From an uncultured Eubacteriales bacterium (GTDB taxonomy: Bacteria; Bacillota; Clostridia; Peptostreptococcales; Anaerovoracaceae): a DNA stretch of 26,050 nt. Position numbers and translations under genes: made by a program. Position 1 is the stretch's first letter, and each line of letters starts with the position of its first letter. The notes beneath the pieces are model-generated. The model did no database searches. It was not told the DNA's origin and saw only the letters and a list, made by a program, of their open reading frames with translations. The stretch is taken from the NCBI GenBank assembly GCA_902772685.1, contig CACYBO010000143.1:1-26050 (forward strand), written 5' to 3'. Positions 1-7,611 of the stretch are shown here, one piece after another.

Positions 1-1
1 G

Positions 2-1207
2 ATTCCGCTGGCTTTGGTGGTTGGAACGAAACATGAGGGGCGTAATAACGCGTTCGCGCGGAATTTTATGCCCCTTCTTAGTCATTCTTCAGAATTTGCG
101 GTGAAGTGGAAGATCCTTTGCGCTGCACATCTGGAAGAGGGCATACGGGAACCTGTCAAACTGTATGAATACAGAAACAGGTTCTATGTTGAAGAAGGCA
201 ATAAGAGAGTCAGCGTACTGAAGTATTTTGGGGCTGACAGCATCGATGCCTATGTGATCAGGATACCTTCAGCGCAGGACGGCACGAAGGAAGCGGAACT
301 GTACGAAGCGTTTCTCAGGTTCTTCGAGTGGAGCGGACTCAGAACAGTTGAGTTTTCTGAGCCCGGGTCCTATGAACAGCTGCAGCAGGCCGTAGGCAAG
401 GACGTCGGGGAGGTCTGGTCGGAAGAGGACCGCAGCGATTTTCTCTCTTTTTATTACTATTTTCATAAGGAATATGTTAGTATCGGGAAGGGGGAAACAC
501 TCAGGTCGCTCTGCGATGACATGCTGGCATTTATAGAAATGCACGGCTACAAAAATGTATGTGATCTGAGCCCGCAAAAGCTCAGAGAACTGGTCCGTCA
601 GCCGGTCAGGAAAAAGATGAAGATCCTGGCTGTGGCAGACGATGAATCGAAATATTACTATGAACATTATTCTCCGGGGAAATTAGATGATTTCGACCTG
701 ATTTTAGCCTGCGGAGATTTACATAAAGTCTACCTGGAATTTCTTACGACAATGGCGGGCTGCCCTGTTTTATATGTGCGCGGCAATCACGACGATATAC
801 TCATAGATGATCCGCCAGGCGGATGCATTTGCATAGAGGACACGGTGTTTGAGTACGAAGGCCTTCGAATCGCCGGGCTGGGCGGCTCTTTCAAATACAA
901 GGAAGGCAGAAATACGTTTACAGAAGAAGAGATGGAAAAGCGTGTCCGCAAACTCGGGAGAGCAATCCGCAGACACGGCGGAATAGATATTTTGGTTACG
1001 CATGCGCCCGCAAGAGGACTGAATGATTTTGATTCTGTTTCACACAGAGGGTTCAAAGCGTTCATCCGCTTTATGGAAAAATACCATCCATCGCATCTCG
1101 TCCACGGGCACATCCATAAGAATTACGGAATCCATATCCCGCAGAGAAGCGAGTGGAATGGGACAACTATTATCAACGCATATGAACATTGTGTGTTTTA
1201 TATATAG
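2..1207 (+). CDS. ParB-like N-terminal domain fused to calcineurin-like metallophosphoesterase (5' partial)
   Basis: The reading frame is open to the left edge, so the true start lies outside the window; residues are counted from the TTG at 14. Residues about 1-85 resemble the ParB/Spo0J-type N-terminal fold and carry the conserved run EGNKRVSVLK (61-70). Residues about 203-397 are a calcineurin-like phosphoesterase: motif I is ADDES (208-212), followed by CGDLH (233-237), GNHDD (257-261), THAP (329-332) and HGHIH (364-368). In motif I the usual DxH histidine is replaced by Glu (DxE), which I recall from a clostridial subfamily of these enzymes. A two-metal phosphodiesterase or phosphatase activity is expected from the family; the substrate is unknown. 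The protein has no membrane segment. Its stop codon is followed by the fructokinase SD within 12 bases, so the two may share a transcript. Domain calls are fairly sure; the function is not. Confidence 0.8.
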   Translation: MPLALVVGTKHEGRNNAFARNFMPLLSHSSEFAVKWKILCAAHLEEGIREPVKLYEYRNRFYVEEGNKRVSVLKYFGADSIDAYVIRIPSAQDGTKEAELYEAFLRFFEWSGLRTVEFSEPGSYEQLQQAVGKDVGEVWSEEDRSDFLSFYYYFHKEYVSIGKGETLRSLCDDMLAFIEMHGYKNVCDLSPQKLRELVRQPVRKKMKILAVADDESKYYYEHYSPGKLDDFDLILACGDLHKVYLEFLTTMAGCPVLYVRGNHDDILIDDPPGGCICIEDTVFEYEGLRIAGLGGSFKYKEGRNTFTEEEMEKRVRKLGRAIRRHGGIDILVTHAPARGLNDFDSVSHRGFKAFIRFMEKYHPSHLVHGHIHKNYGIHIPQRSEWNGTTIINAYEHCVFYI

Positions 1208-1219
1208 GAGGCAATCATC

Positions 1220-2158
1220 ATGACACAGATCATGACTCTGGGTGAAGTCCTTATCGACCTGACCCAGACAGGAACAGACGAAAAAGGAATCCCACAGTTT
1301 GCTGCATTCCCCGGCGGAGCGCCGGCAAATGTTGCCGTTGCGGCGTCCCGGCTCGGCGCAACGGCCGGATTTATCGGGAAGATCGGAAAGGACGCTTTCG
1401 GCGCCCAGCTTAGGAAGACGCTGGAGGATGACCGCGTGGACACATCATCTCTTTTTGAAACAGAGGATGTGCCGACAACGCTCGCCATCGTTTCCGTCGA
1501 TGATAAAGGGGAGCGCAGTTTTTCATTCTACAGGGATCCCGGTGCAGACACACAGCTGGGGACCGAAGAAGCAGTGCAGTTTCTGGAAGCAGAGAATCTG
1601 CCGAGGATCCTTCATTTTGGATCTTTGAGTCTGACGACGGAGCCCGCCCGTCAGGCTGCGCTGACTGCTGTTGACGAGGCGCGTAAACAGGGCGTTCTGA
1701 TCAGTTACGATCCGAATTTCAGAGCGGCACTTTGGCCGAGCGAAGAGGAGGCGGTCATTTGGATGAAGCGGCCTCTTGATATGATTGATATCCTGAAGAT
1801 CTCCGATGAGGAGCTAGTTCTTCTGACCGGTACAGATGATCTTGAGAGGGGAAGCAGAATTCTCGCGGAATACGGGATTAAACTGGTTATGATTACATTG
1901 GGAAGCGAGGGAGTCTATTACCGCTACCGCAATCATTGCGGGAGAATACCTGCGGTCTCCGTCAGTATTTGTGATACCAACGGCGCCGGGGATACATTTC
2001 TGGGCGGCGTACTGGCGAAGCTTGCTCCGCTCGATGAGTTTCCGCCGGAAGGAACTCTGCAGGATATTCTTGCCTTTGCGAACCGCGCAGCTGCGATGAC
2101 ATGCTCCAGGCCGGGAGCGATTCCCGCAATGCCGACATCAGCAGAACTCGGAGAATGA
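1220..2158 (+). CDS. scrK: Fructokinase, PfkB/ribokinase family
   Basis: This 312-residue cytoplasmic sugar kinase should phosphorylate fructose to fructose-6-phosphate with ATP. It shows the PfkB N-terminal glycine-rich signature GGAPAN (32-37) and the C-terminal signature DTNGAGDTF (252-260), with D258 as the expected catalytic base. The start GEVLIDLTQ and the overall length match bacterial ScrK-type fructokinases. The start at 1220 has AGGAGG eight bases upstream; this SD overlaps the TAG of the preceding gene. The gene ends in an ATGA overlap with the amylosucrase reading frame, so translation is probably coupled. The neighbouring sucrose-cleaving enzyme releases fructose, which supports fructose as the substrate over other PfkB sugars such as 2-keto-3-deoxygluconate. 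Confidence 0.88.
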   Translation: MTQIMTLGEVLIDLTQTGTDEKGIPQFAAFPGGAPANVAVAASRLGATAGFIGKIGKDAFGAQLRKTLEDDRVDTSSLFETEDVPTTLAIVSVDDKGERSFSFYRDPGADTQLGTEEAVQFLEAENLPRILHFGSLSLTTEPARQAALTAVDEARKQGVLISYDPNFRAALWPSEEEAVIWMKRPLDMIDILKISDEELVLLTGTDDLERGSRILAEYGIKLVMITLGSEGVYYRYRNHCGRIPAVSVSICDTNGAGDTFLGGVLAKLAPLDEFPPEGTLQDILAFANRAAAMTCSRPGAIPAMPTSAELGE

Positions 2159-2163
2159 CGGAT

Positions 2164-4017
2164 ATGAGCGAACCAACAAAAGCACAATTGCTGGATGAAC
2201 TGAAATGGCTGTATATGGAACTCTACGGAGATGAGGAGGCCTTTGCATACTTTGAGGGCATGCTTCGAAAGAACGCCGAAGAACGCAAGGCGTCTCTTCG
2301 CGAGCTCGATGCTGCACGGCTTAGTGACAGGGACTGGTACAAGTCCAGCAACCTGCTCGGCATGATGCTGTATGTGCAGAATTTCGGCGGCAGCCTGAAA
2401 GAAGTAAAAAAACACCTCCCGTATCTGGAAGAGTGCGGAATCAATTATCTGCATCTGATGCCTTTGCTGGACTCGCCAAAAGGCAAGAGTGACGGCGGAT
2501 ATGCGGTGGCGGATTTCAGGAAGGTCAGACCAAAGCTGGGGACGATGGAAGATCTGGAGTCTCTGGCTGACGCCTGCCGTGAAAAGGGAATTGCCCTGTG
2601 CCTGGACTTCGTTCTGAACCACACCAGCGATGAGCACGCATGGGCAAAGGCCGCCAAAGCCGGCGACAAAGCGGCGCAGGACCGCTTCTTCATTTATGAT
2701 TCCTGGGACATCCCGAATCAGTTTGAGCAGACGGTTCCGCAGGTGTTTCCAACGACAGCGCCTGGAAACTTCACATGGTGCGGGGAGATGCAAAAGGTCG
2801 TCATGACCTGTTTTCACGACTACCAATGGGATTTGAATTACGCGAACCCGGTGGTCTTCAATGATATGGTGGATAATCTCCTGTACCTGGCGAACCGCGG
2901 AATGGATGTCATCCGGCTTGACGCGATTCCGTACATCTGGAAAGAACTGGGAACGAACTGCAGAAATCTTCCGCAGGTGCATACACTGGTTCGGATGATG
3001 CATCTGGCCTGTCAGATTGTCTGCCCCGGCGTTGCGCTTCTCGGTGAAGTGGTTATGGAGCCGCGGCAGGTTGTTCCTTATTTCGGACCGGAGGAAAAAC
3101 CGGAATGCGATATCCTGTACAATGTGACGACCATGTGCACGACGTGGCACACACTTGCAACACGAGATGTCAGACTGCTGCAGTATCAGATGGAACAGGT
3201 CTGCAGACTGCCGGAGAACTGTTTCTTTCAGAATTATCTCCGCTGTCATGATGATATCGGCTGGGGATTGGACTATGGTTACTTAGGGCAGTTCGGCTTT
3301 GGCGAGGAACCGCATAAGCGCTATCTGAACGATTGGTTCACCGGTAAGTGGCCGGGGAGCTGGGCCCGCGGGGAACTCTACAACGATGCAGAGTCTCTGG
3401 GCGACGCCAGGGCCTGCGGAACGACGGCTTCTCTGTGCGGGCTGGAATGCGGAATACTGGAAGCGCTGGACAACAAGGGCGACGCATCCCTGAAACGCGG
3501 ACTGAACTGCGACCTGATGATGCATGCCTGGATGTTCACTCAGACGGGAATACCGGTGCTCTACAGCGGTGATGAAATCGGACAGCTCAATGACTACAGT
3601 TATCACAATGATCCGGCCCACTGTGAAGACAGCCGGTATGTGCACCGCGGCAAATTTGATTTTGAGCTGGCGGAGAAACGCTTCGAAACGGGTACGATGC
3701 AGCAGATCATTTTTGACGGTCTGCAAAAGCTGAAAGATACGAGAACGAAATATGACGCTTTTCGAAGTGACGCGGACGTATTCGTTTACTATACGGGAAA
3801 TGACAATGTTATGGGGCTGCTCCGCAGATACAGTGAACAGTCACTGATCTGTCTGTTCAATTTTTCGGAACAGCCTGCTGATGTGAAACTGCATGGAAAA
3901 ACCTGGAAAGACATCCTGAGTGAGGAGATAATCAAAGCCGCAGAGGATGGAACAGCCCGGATCCATTTCGATGGATATGGCTTCAAATGGCTGTTGGAAT
4001 ATGATGAAGCAGAGTGA
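2164..4017 (+). CDS. Amylosucrase / sucrose hydrolase-like GH13 enzyme (subfamily 4 type)
   Basis: This 617-residue glycoside hydrolase has the organisation of amylosucrases, which use sucrose to extend alpha-1,4-glucans and release fructose. Visible family regions are DFVLNHTSDEH (148-158), RLDAIPYIWKELGTNCRNLPQVH (start 251; D253 predicted nucleophile), LLGEVV (E295 predicted acid/base) and RCHDDIGW (H362-D363 transition-state stabiliser). The GTNCRNLPQ and QWDLNYANP stretches are typical of amylosucrase and sucrose hydrolase rather than sucrose phosphorylase or trehalose synthase. No signal peptide is present, so it should act on imported sucrose. ATG 2155 overlaps the fructokinase stop, but ATG 2164 is better spaced (10 bases) from GGAG at 2150-2153, so 2164 is chosen. 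Sequence alone cannot tell polymerising from hydrolysing activity. Confidence 0.85.
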   Translation: MSEPTKAQLLDELKWLYMELYGDEEAFAYFEGMLRKNAEERKASLRELDAARLSDRDWYKSSNLLGMMLYVQNFGGSLKEVKKHLPYLEECGINYLHLMPLLDSPKGKSDGGYAVADFRKVRPKLGTMEDLESLADACREKGIALCLDFVLNHTSDEHAWAKAAKAGDKAAQDRFFIYDSWDIPNQFEQTVPQVFPTTAPGNFTWCGEMQKVVMTCFHDYQWDLNYANPVVFNDMVDNLLYLANRGMDVIRLDAIPYIWKELGTNCRNLPQVHTLVRMMHLACQIVCPGVALLGEVVMEPRQVVPYFGPEEKPECDILYNVTTMCTTWHTLATRDVRLLQYQMEQVCRLPENCFFQNYLRCHDDIGWGLDYGYLGQFGFGEEPHKRYLNDWFTGKWPGSWARGELYNDAESLGDARACGTTASLCGLECGILEALDNKGDASLKRGLNCDLMMHAWMFTQTGIPVLYSGDEIGQLNDYSYHNDPAHCEDSRYVHRGKFDFELAEKRFETGTMQQIIFDGLQKLKDTRTKYDAFRSDADVFVYYTGNDNVMGLLRRYSEQSLICLFNFSEQPADVKLHGKTWKDILSEEIIKAAEDGTARIHFDGYGFKWLLEYDEAE

Positions 4018-5257
4018 GTTAAAGAGAAAACTTGATACCGTCTATGGCAGAGATGCTGCAGACGCCCAAATGCTGCGGTACAGCCGGCTGCGCATGCGGT
4101 TTGCGGATGAGTTCGGAGCATGTGAACCGCATTATTTTCGTGCGCCGGGACGTACTGAAATCGGCGGCAATCACACAGATCATCAGCATGGACAGGTTCT
4201 GGCGGCAGCAATCGATCTGGATATCGCTGCGGCTGCGGCACCAGCGGAAGACGGCGTAATCCGCATCGTCTCAGAGGGATTCGGGAGAATTGAAACGGAT
4301 ACGGACTGCAGCTATACAGCCGACGAAAAAGCTGCTGAGGAAGGCACACCTACCGCGCTTGTGCGCGGCGTATCGGAAGAGATGAAGAAGCGCGGATACC
4401 GCACCGGCGGATTCTGCGCTTATATGACCAGCGATATTCCACAGGGCGCCGGACTATCGTCTTCTGCTGCTTTTGAAGTGCTGATCGGCGTGATCATCAA
4501 CGGGCTCTTTAATGACGGATGTATTGCCGCAGAGGAAATCGCGCACATCGCTCAGGCGGCAGAGAACTCCTACTATGGGAAGCCGTGCGGTCTCATGGAT
4601 CAGATGGCGTGCGCTATGGGCGGACTGTGCCGTATCGATTTCAGTGATCCGGCGGCACCTGCTGTGGAGAAACTGGATATCGATTTTCAGGAAATGGGAT
4701 ACAGCATATGCATCACAAACACCCACGGATCCCATGCAGAACATACAGAAGACTACGCCGCTGTGCAGACTGATCTCGCAAAAGCAGCAGGCATATTTGG
4801 AAAGAGCGTTCTGGAAGGCGTATCTGAAGAAGAAGTAATCATGCACGCTTCCGAAATCCGAAGAGCCGGAGGTGACAGGGCGTTTCTGCGCGCCATGCAT
4901 GTGGCGGCAGAAAACGGCAGAGTCATCAGAGAGGCAGCGGCTCTGAAGGAGAGAAACATCTCAGCATTCCTGGAACTCGTCAGGCAGTCCGGCGATTCAT
5001 CGTACAAGCTGCTGCAGAATGTGCATGTCGACCGAACGCCGGAAAAACAGGAACTGGCTGTGGCGCTTGCAATCAGCGAAGCAGTACTGAAAGATTCGGG
5101 AGACAGCGCCTGCCGTGTGCACGGCGGAGGTTTCGCCGGAACCATTCAGGCTTTTGTTGAGGAAAGGTACGCCAATCAATACCGATCCGCAATGGATGAG
5201 GTGTTCGGCAAGGGTTCGTGTTCATTCATAAGAATATGCCAGGCAGGCGGTATGTAA
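4001..5257 (+). CDS. galK: Galactokinase, GHMP kinase family
   Basis: Galactokinase phosphorylates alpha-D-galactose at C1 in the Leloir pathway. Three family motifs are clear: the galactokinase signature RAPGRTEIGGNHTDH (47-61), the GHMP ATP-binding loop DIPQGAGLSSSAA (145-157) and the C-terminal glycine motif HGGGFAGT near residue 383. At 418 residues it is longer than the E. coli enzyme. Two adjacent in-frame ATGs (4001 and 4004) lie inside the 3' end of the amylosucrase gene, giving a 14-17 base overlap; the only SD-like sequence is GGAA at 3996-3999, so translation probably depends on coupling. No galT or galE is present here. The substrate is inferred from the signature; the cluster otherwise concerns sucrose, so a raffinose-type oligosaccharide as the upstream sugar is possible but unproven. 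Confidence 0.88.
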   Translation: MMKQSELKRKLDTVYGRDAADAQMLRYSRLRMRFADEFGACEPHYFRAPGRTEIGGNHTDHQHGQVLAAAIDLDIAAAAAPAEDGVIRIVSEGFGRIETDTDCSYTADEKAAEEGTPTALVRGVSEEMKKRGYRTGGFCAYMTSDIPQGAGLSSSAAFEVLIGVIINGLFNDGCIAAEEIAHIAQAAENSYYGKPCGLMDQMACAMGGLCRIDFSDPAAPAVEKLDIDFQEMGYSICITNTHGSHAEHTEDYAAVQTDLAKAAGIFGKSVLEGVSEEEVIMHASEIRRAGGDRAFLRAMHVAAENGRVIREAAALKERNISAFLELVRQSGDSSYKLLQNVHVDRTPEKQELAVALAISEAVLKDSGDSACRVHGGGFAGTIQAFVEERYANQYRSAMDEVFGKGSCSFIRICQAGGM

Positions 5258-5258
5258 A

Positions 5259-5287
5259 TTGATCCGTTCAATATTATTGATATATGT
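5259..5287 (+). promoter_or_regulatory. Weak candidate promoter before the glutaminase gene
   Basis: TTGATC (5259-5264) is followed after 16 bases by TATATG (5281-5286), or after 18 bases by TATGTT. It sits in the 45-base gap after galK. The leader would be very short, since the SD starts at 5291. The glutaminase gene could equally be read from upstream. Confidence 0.3.
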
Positions 5288-5302
5288 TTCAGGAGGTGTA
5301 AG

Positions 5303-6328
5303 ATGTCGAATACGCTTCATGTAGATTATAAACTGATGAGCTATGATGAAACCGTCAAAATAGTGGAAGAGGCCATGCGGGCCGCACGGCAGGAGATTCC
5401 AAAGGGCGAGGTGGCGGATTATATCCCGGAGCTCGGCAAGGTGGATCCTAATCAGCTGGGAATCTGTATCTATCCGCTCCGCGGGGACAAAATCTGTCTG
5501 GGGGACTACCAGACCAGATTCACCATCCAGTCCATCTCCAAAATAATTTCACTGTGCGTGGCGCTGGAACTTTTTGGCGCAGAGAAACTGTTTGAAAAAG
5601 TGGAGGCAGAGCCATCGGGCGAGGCATTCAATTCACTGGTGGAACTCGATCTCAACTCCAACAAGCCTTATAATCCGCTGATCAATTCCGGTGCGCTGGC
5701 AGTAGCGGGCATGCTGATTGAGGAAGTGTCCTTTCACGATATGCTCCGGTTCGCCCGGGAGCTCTGCGATGATGATCAGATTGTAATGAACAGAGATGTC
5801 TACGATTCCGAGATGGCAACCTGTTCAAGAAACCGTGCGATTGCATACCTTCTGGAGAGCAAAGGAATCATCCGGACAGATGTGGAAGATGCGCTGCGGT
5901 TTTACACGAAGCTCTGTTCATTGGATGTAACAGCAGAATCGCTGGCGAATTTTGCAAATCGCCTGGCTAACGACGGAGTTGGAAATATTTCCGAAAAGCG
6001 CTACCTTTCCAGTAAAAATGTGCGGATCGTGAAAACACTCATGCTGACCTGCGGTATGTATGACGGCTCCGGCACCTACGCTGTAGAGGTCGGAATCCCA
6101 ACGAAATCCGGCGTAGGAGGAGGTCTTCTTGCGGTGTCCGACAAAAGAGCGGGCATCGGCGTATTCGGACCGTCGCTGGATAAAAAGGGAAACAGCATCG
6201 CAGGTTGCAGGCTGCTGAAGGAAATCGCCAGCAGACTCCGGTTGACCTTGTTCTTTGACACGGATCTGCTGAACGCTTCCAGAAAGAATTACTCCCTGAA
6301 TGATTTTCCGAAACATCATCTGAAATAG
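5303..6328 (+). CDS. glsA: Glutaminase (serine-type, GlsA family)
   Basis: This 341-residue cytoplasmic enzyme should hydrolyse L-glutamine to glutamate and ammonia. It belongs to the beta-lactamase-like glutaminase family: the catalytic S-x-x-K is visible as SISK (S77 to K80), followed by the family blocks NKPYNPLINSGAL, MYDGSGTYA and KSGVGGG. It lies outside the class of small amidotransferase glutaminases. The start has a full AGGAGGTG (5291-5298) five bases upstream. At 341 residues it is slightly longer than the roughly 310-residue bacterial average, mostly at the two ends. It follows galK by 45 bases and is convergent with mutY. I saw no hairpin terminator in the 51 bases between the two stop codons. 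Confidence 0.93.
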   Translation: MSNTLHVDYKLMSYDETVKIVEEAMRAARQEIPKGEVADYIPELGKVDPNQLGICIYPLRGDKICLGDYQTRFTIQSISKIISLCVALELFGAEKLFEKVEAEPSGEAFNSLVELDLNSNKPYNPLINSGALAVAGMLIEEVSFHDMLRFARELCDDDQIVMNRDVYDSEMATCSRNRAIAYLLESKGIIRTDVEDALRFYTKLCSLDVTAESLANFANRLANDGVGNISEKRYLSSKNVRIVKTLMLTCGMYDGSGTYAVEVGIPTKSGVGGGLLAVSDKRAGIGVFGPSLDKKGNSIAGCRLLKEIASRLRLTLFFDTDLLNASRKNYSLNDFPKHHLK

Positions 6329-6379
6329 CCGAAGGGGTATACTGCTATAGACAGGGATTGCATGCAGATGAAATCGTTA

Positions 6380-7480
6380 TCAGGTCTCTTCCAGATAATC
6401 TGGGCGGATCTGCGACGTGTACTTTGCAAAGGCCGAAGGAATAGAGTAGACATCGCGGAGTTCTGAAGCGGAGGCCAGAAACAGTTCATGCTGCTTCGGT
6501 CTGCCGGATGTAAACTCCTCCCATTCGTCAGCAAGTATTTCCCAACCGGTCATGTGCCATTCCTTATGGGTGAAGATGTGCTTCGCCTGTCCGAGCGGCC
6601 GTACACGGACAGACGAAAAACCCAGCTGCTGCAGGTAGGCGGATATATCCGAATTGTGCAGGGTACCATCGGTATTGGGATATTCATAGAGACCTGCCAG
6701 AAGGCCCCGGTCCGGCCGTCTGCGAAGGGCAAGCCTGCCCTGATAATAAATGAGAAAAACAGTTTTATATTCAATGTCCCGTGATGCTTTTGGCGCAGTG
6801 ACAGGAAGCTGCTGACAGGTTCCGTCTGCATTCGCCCGGCAGAAATCCATCCACGGACAGTCTTCGCAGAGAGGTGTGCCGTTCGGCAGACAGATGCACG
6901 CGCCCAGATCCATAAGTGCCTGATTGAAGTCGCCGCAGCGTTCCTTCGGGAAGATCTCATCGTAATATTCCCTTGCCGCAGCTTTTGCTGCGGTGTTTTT
7001 TATATCCTTATCGTAGCCTGTCATACGTGAGAACACGCGCAGGAGATTCCCGTCGATTGCGGGAATCCGCTCATCGAAACAGATGGAGGCGATGGCAGCA
7101 GCCGTGTAGGGACCAATTCCCGCGAGTCTCTGCAGTTCATGAGAGGTTGCAGGCATGATTCCGTCGTAATCGTCCATAATCTGTTTTGCTGCGCGGCGGA
7201 GATTCCGCACGCGACTGTAATAGCCCAGACCCTGCCAGAGCTTTGTGCAGAGATCCTCTTCCGCTTCCGCGAGGGCTTCGATCGTAGGCAGCTTCCGGAG
7301 AAACCGGGCGTAGTAATCACGGACGGCTTCGACACGTGTCTGCTGCAGCATGATTTCAGAAAGCCAGACATGATAAGGCGAAGGGTCCTCCCGCCAGGGC
7401 AGGATCCGCCTGTTGCTGTCATACCAGTCCAGCAGACGGACAGATAAAGAATTGTTGTTCTCACAGTACTTGTTGCTCAT
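6380..7480 (-). CDS. mutY: A/G-specific adenine DNA glycosylase MutY
   Basis: MutY removes adenine mispaired with 8-oxoguanine in base-excision repair. The 366-residue protein has the endonuclease III fold: SEIMLQQT (41-48, catalytic Glu 42), the helix-hairpin-helix LAGIGPYTAAAI (119-130), the catalytic Asp in AIDGNLLR (D143), and a C-terminal [4Fe-4S] loop with C197, C205, C208 and C214. The first Cys spacing is seven residues, where E. coli MutY has six. The C-terminal NUDIX-like 8-oxoG recognition domain is present, including HIFTHKEWH. The ATG at 7480 is chosen because family similarity begins there; a TTG at 7555 would add 25 unrelated residues. No SD precedes this ATG, and a candidate promoter sits only six bases away (see promoter entry). 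Confidence 0.93.
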   Translation of the reverse strand: MSNKYCENNNSLSVRLLDWYDSNRRILPWREDPSPYHVWLSEIMLQQTRVEAVRDYYARFLRKLPTIEALAEAEEDLCTKLWQGLGYYSRVRNLRRAAKQIMDDYDGIMPATSHELQRLAGIGPYTAAAIASICFDERIPAIDGNLLRVFSRMTGYDKDIKNTAAKAAAREYYDEIFPKERCGDFNQALMDLGACICLPNGTPLCEDCPWMDFCRANADGTCQQLPVTAPKASRDIEYKTVFLIYYQGRLALRRRPDRGLLAGLYEYPNTDGTLHNSDISAYLQQLGFSSVRVRPLGQAKHIFTHKEWHMTGWEILADEWEEFTSGRPKQHELFLASASELRDVYSIPSAFAKYTSQIRPDYLEET

Positions 7481-7486
7481 ATGAAA

Positions 7487-7515
7487 AGTATAGTCTATTC
7501 GCCGGAAACGCACAA
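7487..7515 (-). promoter_or_regulatory. Candidate mutY promoter, predicted to give a leaderless mRNA
   Basis: On the minus strand TTGTGC (7515-7510) is followed after 17 bases by TATACT (7492-7487). The ATG of mutY begins six bases after the -10 box, which would put the transcription start at or next to the A of the start codon. The absence of an SD fits this. The -35 box is a partial match. Confidence 0.45.
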
Positions 7516-7549
7516 TGACCGGATTTGAGATTACAACCGGAATCAGAAC

Positions 7550-7577
7550 TTGCAAAGACTATCCAATGGGGTACAAT
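7550..7577 (+). promoter_or_regulatory. Promoter for the MATE transporter gene
   Basis: TTGCAA (7550-7555) and TACAAT (7572-7577) are separated by 16 bases, a good sigma-A-type match in the divergent mutY/MATE intergenic region. The expected start site is about 28 bases before the gene start. Confidence 0.55.
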
Positions 7578-7611
7578 ACAGTTGTGAAAGGAAAAAACAG
7601 CAGCAATCAAT

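Noticed and set aside
1933..3249. A 438-codon open frame on the minus strand
   Set aside because: It lies antisense to the fructokinase and amylosucrase genes, which have clear catalytic motifs. Its translation is low-complexity with no recognisable domain and no RBS.
6329..6379. A bidirectional terminator between the convergent glsA and mutY genes
   Set aside because: Only the short palindrome TGCATGCA is present; no stem with a U-tract on either strand.
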